From contig JAIUPT010000012.1 in the NCBI GenBank assembly GCA_022315425.1, positions 1 through 46,119 on the forward strand: a DNA stretch of 46,119 bases, written 5' to 3'. The translations under genes and the position numbers were made by a program. Every line of letters begins with the position of its first letter. Position 1 is the first letter of the stretch. The notes under the pieces are model-generated. The model saw only the letters and a program-made list of their open reading frames with translations. It did no database searches and was not told the DNA's origin. Source of the DNA: Pseudevernia furfuracea. Taxonomy: Eukaryota; Ascomycota; Lecanoromycetes; Lecanorales; Parmeliaceae. Shown in pieces: positions 1-10,352 of this stretch.

Positions 1-3000
1 GCTTCTGCTTCTGCTTCAGCTTCATCTTCTAGCCTTAGTCACCAGCTGTCTGACCAAGAACAGTTGCCTGATCAGGCAGGCTTTCAAAGCAAAGCAGGCA
101 GCGCCATCTCAACCCCAAGAAGCCTCAGACCAGGCACAGTCCCCAGGCTTGATCTATCCCCAGCCATTGCAATACACACTGCCACCTTGGATGATCCGAA
201 TCCGGATGATGCTGTTGGTGAACAAGAGGAAGGTGAAAATCTGGCTTCGGAGCAACAGGCTGCTGCATGGCTTCTTTTGGTGACCTGTCTGGCCCTGAAG
301 CTTCTGACAGGGCTTCAGATGCAGCTTCCCAGCTCAGTGACTGTCACAATGAGCTGCAACAAGGAGAGGACGAGGTTGATATGACTGATGACCGTGGCTT
401 GACTGATGATGAGTCAGCAGCTTCAGCTGCAACTTCTGGTCACCACACAGCACCGCAGTCAGATGACGAAGATGTAGACCAAGCCCTGCAGGCAGCAACT
501 GCATCTGTGTCACTGCTGTCTGAAGCCGCCTTGAAACAGTATGAGGACCAAGAACATGTGGTGCTCAAGGCACGCACATCAGCACATGCTGACTCAGCTG
601 CTGTGAGGCACACAGGCCTGGTGGGCAATGAAGAGCAGCTGCTGATTCACACTACCCCCAATGATGTCCACTCCCACAGCATGAGTCCACTGACACTGTA
701 TCAGACATCACACACCATACCAGTCAGCAGCACCACCTGGCAAGCTTACTCATGGCATAAGTCACAGCATGGTGACTCTGCATCAACAGCCAGCAGTGTC
801 TCTGAAGACCCTGATCTAGAATTCGGTGTCCTCAGTCAACAGCCCTCACCCAGGTCAGGCACAGTCAATCAGACAGACACTGGAGGAGGTGCCTTGCATG
901 CTCACGGGCTACTTGTACACCCGCTGCTGGTCATGTGCAGTTGACTCAAGAACTGCAACAGTTGTCAGACAGCAGCGGTGAAGCAACTGACAGAGCTCAA
1001 GCATCCATTGCAAAGCTTACTCCAGCTGTTGAAGAAGAGGAACAGCATTTGGCGCCAGACCTGCTGGCCTTCGCAGAAGCTGCTCTAGCAGACAGACAAG
1101 CAGAAGCTGAACAGTCACCTCAACTCCTCGGCGCAGGAGCTGCACAAGCAACTGCCGAAGGCTCACCTACGCAATCCCCTGAGACAGAGTTGACGCTCAG
1201 ACAGAGCAGTGCACATCAGCTTGATGCAGCTCAGATGGCGAGTTCCGCCTCTGTTTCTAAGCATGCTGCTCAATTCTCAGCTGTTACTGATCCAGCTTCA
1301 GCTTCACTGCCAAGTGGTTCCGGGACGAGGCAGATCCCCAGCCTTGAGAGACAGCCAGTCCCTGACCAGTTGCCTAGTCCCAGCAATCCTGATCTGGCAG
1401 AGCAGCAAGCAGGACATCATGCAAATGACCAGGTTGCTAATGACATAGCTGCAGAGCTATTTGATGAGCTTCTTAGCGATGCAGTCCAGACCATGACAGG
1501 AGCAGGTGAGTAACGCGTCCCTGTAAGTGTGGCATGGATGCACATGAGATCTTGGACTTAATTATGCAAGCACTTGAATGGCACACTCCAGAGCCCTCCA
1601 GCTCTATTTTGCTGCATGCATTCCTGACTTGTCCCTGATTCATGAGCACTCAAATACACATGCTAAGTCTCGCAACTGCATCATCGTTTCATCAGCCACT
1701 TTCTCTACCCTCTATCAATGCATGTGTGACTTTTGCTATCATGTGTGAATTATTTGTGGATCATGTGCGAATTGTGTGCGGACCAAGTGTGGATCATGCA
1801 CGGATCATGTGTGGATCATTGGCAGCACAGCTTTGATGCATATGCAGGTTTGCATGTGAGCATTCCATGCCATTTTTGGAGGCACCATGTGTGGATCATG
1901 TGTAGGTCCTCTGTAGATCCTCAGCACAATTGCTCTAATACAGGTCTGAATGTGAGCATTCCTGCCGTTGTGGAGCAGCATTGTGGAGTCAGGTGGTAGC
2001 AGCCCTGAAGTGGACCTTCTCAGCAATTGAGTCATTCTCCTGGCACCCTAGCTCACACTCTGAGGAAGAGACTTTGACGAGTGAGTCCTCTTGCATTAGA
2101 CACCTTTTCAACCCGCACTCTCTGCCTAAATAAATCTGCCCTGTCCTAGCACTACTGCCAGCACTGCGTACTATAAACACTATTTTTTATAATGCTACAA
2201 CTGCGTCTTATATGTCATGTTCCCCTGGCCAAAAGCTACGCACAGTCAAGCGTAGACTTTGCTGACTTGACCACCGCACACAGTCCATTTGTTGGCATGA
2301 CTGACATTGCACATGTAGCACAAAAGAGAGACAAACATCTTGTGACAATGGTGCATGCATAGGGTGTATGGTGTTGATGACAGACCAGGTCCAGGGGGTG
2401 GACCCCTTCAGCCACCACCCTGCCCCCAAGGCTCAGGCCCACTTCCAGAACAGACCCTGCACCAGCAGCACACTGCTTCATCCACAGATGCAGGCTTGCA
2501 GGCAATGACTTCTGCAGCAGGTGGCACCCATCGTTTGTAATCATTGTCTTGCTCTTTGTTTCCCTACCCAAAGCTAAGTGCTGTGCTGTCATGGCTAGGA
2601 CAACATACTTGAGCAACCGTCGGACACACATTTTCACACAAAGAAGATTCAAGTACTGTTAGAAGCTCTGTGCATCGTTTGGGGTGCTGACTTGCGTAGC
2701 CTGACTGTGTCCTTTGCCTTCTGCTGTTCTACTTCTGTCTGGCTGCGCTCTGGTCTTGCAGCTACCTTGCAGGTTGAACAAGCTTGTGCACATTGCTGAG
2801 AGTCCAGCTGATGATGCCACTCTGGCAAGGGAGTCTCTTGCAATTAAGGACATGAGCTTTTGACTCACATCATGCATGACGGTCAACACCTTTCGTGCAG
2901 CCATTGCAAACTTACTGCAGTCACATGGAGTCGTCAGCAATCGTCAGTCATGCGGCATGTGTCTCATCGGACCCCCACTGTTGGCTGTGACTGTGCAGAG

Positions 3001-4628
3001 GACATAGGTATGACAGGAGAGGAGGCCATCAGTACAGGGCCAGAAGCAGTGATGGAGTATACAAGCCAGCTGTTGGCTGTCATGCAAGAACAGGCAGAAG
3101 CCAGAGGCGGTGTTTGCCACCCTTGGTCAGTCACTCCATGGGCTTTCTGTTGTGGCTGAGCTCATATAGTATGTATACATGTGCTGTTGTGAGCTTTTGC
3201 AAATACCTGGAGTATCATACAGGCAAGTTTCTCTTGTTATTCTGCGTGACTGCTGTTCAAATGCTGAGTGAATCCAATGAAAAGCAATGACCAACATGTG
3301 AACAAAATCCTTCTGGACTGGATCTGACGGTTATCCTTTGCTGCTCCCAAAGTCCAGTCATTTTGAGCGTGTCTGTCCTTTCAAAGGAAATTGTAACAAG
3401 TTGTGCCAAGTTTGGGTGACACTTCGGTGACAATGCAGAGCTGGATGACTACCTGGAGCTGGCTAGGGCAGGACCGGCCCTAAGTGATGAGCAGCACATC
3501 TACAACAAGCTCATCTTTGATGCTGTTAATGAGGCCATCACAGAGTGCATCGTAGATGTAGCACCCATCACCAGAATAGTCCATACAGTCCCCTGTGTGT
3601 ACATTCAAAAGCAGCTTCTGCTCACATGTCACGTGGTTGTCAGCTGGCTTGATGTCATTCTGCCTGACAGGAATGTATGCACAGCTGCTGCTCATATGGT
3701 GTGTGGTTGTCAGCTGGCTTGACCACAACTTGGCTGGCAAAGGTGTATACACGATTTGACTTGATCTTGTAGTACAAAAGCTGTGGTGTGAAGCACGGGC
3801 TGCTGCGTGACCTGCTAACACAGGAGTCTGGTGAATACCACTCCCAGGAGAATAACAGTGTAAAGGTAGATGGGACTTAGCCGTGAAATTTGGGGATTGT
3901 GGACCCATACTGAGCCTGCCAACACAAAACCCTTGGCATATGTCAAGGAGGGTACATGCAGCATGAAGACACCCTGATGCATAGTCACGAGGTCTGCATT
4001 ATGGGCAACCTGGTATAATACAAATGCAAATTGACGCCGAAAGGCGCAGTCTTTTCTTTTCAATTCTTTTCAATTCTGCATTTTCTGGCATGCAGGCATG
4101 GCAGCAGCAATCTCCGCCATTTCTGCAGCAGCGGCGACTGCTCAGGACGCTGCCCACAACTCCAGCAGAAGTGGCCAAGGCTGTGCAGCAGAAGGTGGTG
4201 GCCATGTTGCCAGCTGAGTCAGCATGGCCAGGGAGACATGCAGGATATACAGAACCTCATGAGCGCTGCGCTTCTCAGTGTAAGTCACCTCACACTGAAG
4301 AGTATCAGACATGTAGACAATCAGGAGGTCAGGTGCCAGCAATGCATGCAAATGCCCTGAATCGGATATGATTGCATCCCCTGAGTAGGATACGATGCAC
4401 CCCCTGGACCTGCTTGGGAAGTCACTTGTGGGGTCTTGCATGCAAGTTGGTCCTCAGCAGCATCGTTTGTTGGTGCTGCAGACAGAGAAGGTGGATGCCA
4501 AGTGTGTCACCTGGCAAGAAGCAAATATGAAAATGGAGCTGGCCAACTTGATTTTTGATGACCTGATAGAGGACACTGCCCTGGCTTTCTGTGATGCTCA
4601 TACCATGCCGATAGTTGCAAGTGTTTGA
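1..4628 (+). CDS. CAP350/TRM-like low-complexity protein, 5' end outside window
   Basis: I read exons at <1-1505, 2999-3109, 3439-3551, 4096-4279 and 4482-4628, with a further possible exon near 2780-2865. The first exon is rich in Ser, Ala, Gln, Asp and Glu and looks disordered. It changes frame twice (near 255 and 900) and ends at the donor G|GTGAGT with IAAELFDELLSDAV just before. Later exons carry LDDYLELARAGPALSDEQ, then IYNKLIFDAVNEAI, and finally MKMELANLIFDDLIEDTA before a TGA stop. Short acidic-hydrophobic motifs of this kind occur in the C-terminal regions of plant TRM (DUF4378) proteins and animal CAP350, which recruit TON1/FOP-type factors to microtubule arrays. Phases join cleanly from 3109 to 3439. 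A one-base frame change near 4215 is needed in the 4096 exon. A cytoskeletal scaffold is inferred from these motifs only. The gene model is better supported than the family name. Confidence 0.6.
1735..1965. repeat. Degenerate GTGTGGATCAT tandem repeat in an intron
   Basis: The word GTGTGGATCAT and close variants (TTGTGGATCATGTGCG, AGTGTGGATCATGCACGG) recur at least six times. The phrase TGAATGTGAGCATTCC also has a near copy. The block lies in the long first visible intron of the CAP350/TRM-like gene. I see no protein-coding explanation for it. Confidence 0.7.
3615..3725. repeat. Two-copy direct repeat in an intron
   Basis: A segment ending GTGGTTGTCAGCTGGCTTGA occurs twice, about 65-70 bases apart, each preceded by a CTGCTCA(C/T)ATG motif. 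It lies in the intron following the 3439-3551 exon. Confidence 0.65.
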
Positions 4629-5082
4629 CCAGGTGCATATGGCGTTTCATATGAGCATCTACATGTCTTTGCTTAACTTTTTGATGTAGCCGACAGTTTA
4701 CTGTTGCTGCCTTGAGCGCATCTAGCGCTGTGCACTTATGCTGTGAAAAAAGGATTTGAGTCTGACACTGTTTGCTAGTCTGCTTGTGAACATGCATTTG
4801 CAGTATAATTGGTGACATTCAAAAATAAAGACCAGCTCTGAAGATAAGTATGCGTGGACTATGCAATGCCATTTAGTGGGTAGTCACTGTCCAGAGCACT
4901 TCAGGGTCACAGCATTGGATAATTCAAACATGCCCATGTCTTCGTGCTTGCTTCACAGCAAAAATAGGCCCCCTGCTGCGAAAGGGAGAGGCTGCAATGA
5001 TTTTGCCAGCCAACGAGCCTCACCACATTCAAAAGAAGACCAAAGGTCAAATGTGTGAGAGATCAAGACAGCTTGCAACAAG
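4629..5082. other. Intergenic, no gene seen
   Basis: This stretch holds the probable 3' untranslated region of the CAP350/TRM-like gene, with an A-rich AAAAATAAAG near 4822. I found no convincing coding exon in either strand. Confidence 0.5.
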
Positions 5083-5328
5083 TTGGATGTGATCTTGTTG
5101 TGCAAAAAAGACCTCATGGTGTTGGTGCCAGTGGAATTCAAAGGAGCTGCTGCCCATGTGTGTGGAGAGCTGGACATTTTGAGGTGCCTTAGTCACAATG
5201 TGTGCAAAACCCATTGGCCCTATTGGCTGACATCAAACTTTCCAGCTCAAGGCACAGTCAGGGGCAAGCGCCACGGGCATCATCTGCTCCACCGGTCTGT
5301 TTTGCTTTTGAGTAAAATGGCCTGCTAG
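5083..5328 (+). pseudogene. Possible fragment of a restriction-endonuclease-like (MTES_1575/DUF559-type) domain
   Basis: The reading frame contains LDVILLCKKDLMVLVPVEFK followed by GAAAH and then GELDILRCLSHNV. The order Asp, hydrophobic strand, E-x-K, then a Gly-rich turn with His resembles the core of VSR-like nucleases. Such domains are often fused to DUF4379 treble-clef zinc ribbons, and a DUF4379 gene follows within 300 bases on the same strand. After LSHNV the similarity fades and no splice structure is clear. It may be the C-terminal remnant of an older copy of that gene, an unrecognised exon, or a chance frame. The nuclease assignment is inference from pattern only. Confidence 0.3.
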
Positions 5329-5588
5329 TCCTATCTGAACGCACCGAAAGTCAGGTCGACCTGTTTTCGCCCCTTGAGTAGTCCTGCTAAGCAGAGACTG
5401 CTCAGGGACACAGATTCTTGAAGGCAGCTGTAACTGTCTGAAGGTTGTAAACTAAGACGCCATTCGGAGTGTCCCGTCAACTGCAGCGGTGCAAGTAAAT
5501 TACACGCTTGTATAGTCACAGCGAGGCAATAGGTAAGCAGTTGCAAACCTGATCTGCTCCGAGCAGAAGGTCTTGACACCGCAACGAC

Positions 5589-6892
5589 ATGGGAGCAGCG
5601 GCATCCCGTACCGCCCGTCAGGGCAGGTACATCCCGACGGCCTGGTGTACAAAAGATCAGCAGATCAAACATGCACTGCTGCAGTCAACTGCAGATGTTT
5701 AGACTTGACGTTTGTGCTGTCAGGCACTCCTCAGAGGTGCAACATTGCGCCAGGCTCCTGACCAGCTATGGTCGAGGGCCACCAGATCCGAGGCAGTGTA
5801 TGCTTGCAAATATGCCTATGACTGCCTGTTTGCAGCACCAGTTCGCCTTCTGCAAAGGTGTGTCACCTTGCTTGCAACCATCATAACATCTGATGATGCA
5901 TGCTGATTCAGTTTGAGACATAGATGTCCATCTACAGAGAAAGCCGTGAATGACAGCTGGCAACAGTCAAGGAAAGCGCAGCCCAAACAGGCTGGGCCCA
6001 CCATCAGCATGCTTGCAAAAGAGCTGCAGGCACAGTGGCAGGAAGAACGCAACATGCACCTTGGCGACCGTGTCATCAGGCCTTACAGCACCCATAAGGT
6101 GTGGTGGTCATGTGATCAGTGTCCAGACAGCCTTCCCCATGTCTGGGAGGCAAATGTCAAGAGTAGGACTCAAGGGGCAGGCTGCCTTTTTGCTCAGGCC
6201 AAGTAATTTGCCAGCATACACCACTGGCCAGAAAGGCACCACAGGTTGCAAAGTTCTGGGATGCCAACAAGAACCATCCGCTATTGCCACACCAAGTGAG
6301 TGTCTTCAGCGCAACAAGAGCACATTGGAAATGCAGTCTTTGCTTGCACGAGTGGCAGGCTGGAGTGTTTGGTAAGGCACAAATTAACTCTGGGTGCCCC
6401 AAGTGCGCCAAGGCAAATGGCGGCAAGAAAGCAGATGGCACCAGGCAGAAGCATTCTACATTTGCGGCTGCAAAGCATGCCTTGCTGGAGCATTGGGATC
6501 ATGTCAAAAACGCACAAAATGGAAATTTCCCTGATAAGACAACATTAAAAAGCAACAAGCTGATTTGGTGGCATTGCCATGAGTGTCCAAAGGGCAAGGT
6601 GCACATCTGGCATGCTCGCCCATTTGACCGAACTTCTGTCAGTAGGCCCACAGGGTGCCCTTTTTGTGTTGGGCATAACCTTTGTGAGTGCAACTGTTTG
6701 GAGACTGTATGTCCTGATGTTGCTGCTGACTTTGACAATTACAGAAATGGTGTCAGTGCTGCTGAAGTGACCAATTCATCAAGCACAAAATACAGCTGGT
6801 TGTCAGACAAGCCTGGAGCCAAGAAGCGCTCTGTGTTTCAACGCACGGCTTACACAAAAAGGAAGGCTGGTACCTCTAGTAGACGCTCCTGA
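5589..6892 (+). CDS. DUF4379 (treble-clef zinc-ribbon) repeat protein with one frame break
   Basis: Proposed exons are 5589-5626 (starting MGAAASRTARQG, donor CAG|GTACAT) and 5912-6892. The acceptor ATTCAG matches phase 2. The long exon holds about four DUF4379-like repeats, each roughly L-A-x..W-D-x..W-W-x-C-x2-C..H-x-W..R..G-C-P-x-C. Clear segments are KVWWSCDQCPDSLPHVWEAN, LARKAPQVAKFWDANKNHP, HWKCSLCLHEWQAG, WWHCHECPKGKVHIWHARP and GCPFCVGHN. The last repeat ends YSWLSDKPGAKKRSVFQRTA. Cys/His pairs imply zinc binding. The cellular role is unknown, but the family commonly accompanies restriction-type nuclease domains. At about 6185 the first repeat reads GCLFAQAK then TAA. One extra C would give GCPFCSGQ and continue in frame through 6203-6284 into the second repeat. 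I treat this as one gene with a one-base deletion or assembly error. No nuclease domain is attached at the C terminus. Confidence 0.82.
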
Positions 6893-8012
6893 AGATATGC
6901 AAACAACTTCCGTGTTTTTTCAATCATTCTGGTCATTTGTGAGTATTGCCGATGCTTCTCTGTTGGATGCTGGGGTGAGGATGTAAAAGCAGCAACAAGC
7001 AGACCTGGTGTCCACAAGTGTAGCAAAGGACTGGCTGTTGGTAAGCCTGCTCTATGCACCGAGTACCTGATCAATTGTGTGGCAACTTTGTGAAGCGTAG
7101 CCACACATCCTGTGATGCCAATCTGTGCCTTAGTTCTCGAACCCATACACGACATTGATCATGGCTTCTGTGTACAGGTCATGACTTCTGTGTACAGCAG
7201 CTTGTGAGGAAGCTGCCAGTGTGATGCACTATGAGTCTGTTCCTTTTGCAGGGTGAAAGTTTACAGCCCTCACACATCATGGACAGGTATGTATGCAGTG
7301 AGGTATGATAGCTGATGCTGCAGGCCTGGCACCACTGCATAGAGACAAGACGGAGTCCTTCTGAAGCGGAGAGGCAGTGAATACCTTTTCTTGCTGACAG
7401 CACAGTAGAGCTTGTTGTATCTGTCCTTCTGCATTGTGGCCGCTGGCACAATTCTTATATCTGACAGTTCTGTCCAGCTGGCTTGAGCATACAGGACGTG
7501 TGAGCATCAAGGATTCAGACCTGTCTAGACTGCTACATCTACCTCTGAAACATGCTGTGGGTGTAGATTCACACAATGAAGTCATGCTGAATTGCTGTAA
7601 ATTGATTAGCTCCTGACAACCCGCCTGTTTGGACAGCAGGCACTTGCAACCAACTGGACTTGGTATTCCATGCTATGTTGGATGAAGTGCAGAAGCATTT
7701 TGTGCAGCACACAATGCGGTTGTTTGTCTTGTGAATTTAATTAGCAGAGTTCTGCACTTTGCAATCAGTGTCCAGTAGTCATGATCCTAAAAGACTTTGT
7801 AGTTGGACTATACAAAACTGAGCACTTCAGTGCCTAAAATTAGTTCAATTTGTAACAATTCATATAATACTTTCAGGGCAACATACAGCCGTTGTTGCCT
7901 TGTGACTGCTCTTCTTCAATCCAACACTGCATGGCCACTCTTGCATGAATGTACACAACCACGCCTGTCAGAGACTGAGCCTGCTCAGGAGCAGGTCGTG
8001 ATAAAGTTTGAC
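6893..8012. other. Convergent intergenic region
   Basis: It lies between the 3' ends of the DUF4379 gene and the protein-kinase gene. It contains a short direct repeat, TGACTTCTGTGTACAG-like, near 7160-7200. I saw no supported exon. Confidence 0.5.
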
Positions 8013-10318
8013 TCAGGCTACACTGCCTGCACAAGGCTCTTGACCCTGCAGCAGCACAATCATGTGTTGACCCTGCTGCAGTGAGCCATAAACCAAATTC
8101 AAAATGACACAAAGTATGTGAGTATGTGCCAAACGAGACACCTGTTTATCATATGAAGCGTGCCTCCTGTAGCATGCATACACACTCACGCACGCACTCA
8201 CACACACAGGGGTGCACAAGGTATGGCAGCAGCTACCTGACAATGATGTCTCCAGTAGTGGGCCGCCGTTTGACGTCCCTTTGCAAGATGAAGCTCAGCA
8301 GATCTACAATGACTGGCATATGCTCCACAGGGCGCAGTCTTTCAGGAGACAAAAGCACCTGCAATTACAGAAACTATGTTCTCATACATGGCCAGCGCCA
8401 TACTGCACACAGCATGATGTCCATCAAAGCCAAAGCTCAAGAGCTGCTGTGACTGCTGATGACCACAGCAATGCCATTCTGCAGACCCTGTTGGGGCTCA
8501 TGCTTGAGGCCATGTGTCATGTTCATATATTAGGGCTGGACCAGGGGTAGCCTCAACTCCTGCTATCTGAACAGGAATTCTTCATGCAGCACGAGAGGCA
8601 CCTAGAGCTCAGGGTAGTTGCAATGCAGGAAGTTACCTCGTCAAATGTGCCTGTCACAACAGCATGGAACTTTGGGTAGTTGTTGCCATACTCCTGGAAC
8701 AACAGGTGCTGTGTGAGCAGCTCGTACAGCAGGCACCCTAGTGCCCAGACATCGCTAGGGTAGCTGCTGCCTGCAACATGCCCTGCCCCGTTCTGCACTG
8801 CCCTGCCCTGGGAGGTGATCAGCATCTCAGGGGACCGGTTGATCTCTGTTCCCAAGCTCCTGCAACAACGCTGGCTCAGTCATGCAAAAGTTTCATTTTC
8901 TCATTTTGTATGGTACAGTCTGGGGTTCAGAGCCAGTTGTGACTCATCAGACATCCTGGCTTGAAAGCACAGATGCATGTGGTGTGCGACAAAACCAAGC
9001 TGGTGGGAGTTAGTTCAAAATGGAGCCTACTGTGATGACTACCTCATACATCGGGAAGGATTATTGCCACTCACTGCATGCGCACTCACTGCACGCACAC
9101 TCACTGCATGCGCACTCACTGCATGTATACTTACTGACTCGGTACCGTGAGGCAGATGGTGGTCGTATCTGAGCATGTGAGGCTCAGCAGCCTGTGGGCA
9201 GATACATTCCCAACATAGCCTAATATAATCTAACATCAACCGTAATGTAAACTAAGCTTATATGAAACCTAATACATATTGTCAAAACATATTGGCTACC
9301 TGGTGGTGAGCTGGTCATCACATAAACTGAAGTCACAGCTGTCCCCAAAGTCAGCCAGGACCACCCTAAAGGGTGGCCGGTCTGTGCTCGGCTGCCAGAA
9401 CTCCTCTTCTTCGGCGCCAGGCAGCTTCTCTAGCAGGATGTTGTGGCCTTTGAGGTCAAAGTGGACGACTCCTGCCTTGTGCACCTCCTGTAAGCAGCAT
9501 ATGGCAAGCACTCTCCCTTGCAAGGTATTTATTGCGACAGGGTGTGGTGTTGGTTTTAGGGTTTAGAGTGCAGTAACAGAGGCGTGAGTGGTGACTCCAG
9601 GGATACTATTGCATCTGGGGAAACCTTTGAAGTCAACACAACATGTGGCAAGTGCCATTTCACACAGCAGCCGCCACCGACTGCTGTTGGTGAGAGCCAC
9701 AGATGTGCACTACTTGTATAGCATGCCAGAGACAGGCAGCATCAAGGTCCTTTGGCAATGACTGCAGCAACCGCATCCGTTGGATTCCAGGCTATACTTC
9801 CTGTAATGGGGACAGCCACCATGAACAACATGAGCGTCTGCAGGCTGAAGCTGATTGTGCTATGAATGGGGCCATTGGTTGTGTACAAACAAGCATTCAA
9901 GCACTGCGCTCTGACATACACATGAGAGGTCATGTACTGGCTAAATAGCATTGAGTGCAATAATAGGACAGAAAAGGTTGGACACAACTGCTGCTCTGCA
10001 AAGAGACTCGCTGGATTCTACACAAAATATCTAACTGATTTGACTAAGGGGCAGTCACTATACCTGGAAAAGCTCTACCAGCTGGCAGAAGATGTTCAAG
10101 TACAGCTTGAGCTGCTTTGATGGGTCGCTCTTCTGCTTCTCGCGCCAGTCGCGCAGGCAGCAGCTGTACTTAGTCATCACTAGGTAGATGTGCTCCTGGT
10201 CAATCCCATAGTCATGCAACTTGCAGACACCTGGGATGTGTCTGAGGCGGTGCATGATGCCAACCTCTGTGAAAGCAATCAACTGCAGAAAGGACACACA
10301 GCAGGTAGAAGGCAATGA

Positions 10319-10352
<34 letters not shown>

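Noticed and set aside
267..944. Separate genes at 64-384, 267-944 and 935-1513
   Set aside because: Composition is continuous and the frames hand over with one-base shifts, so they are pieces of a single exon.
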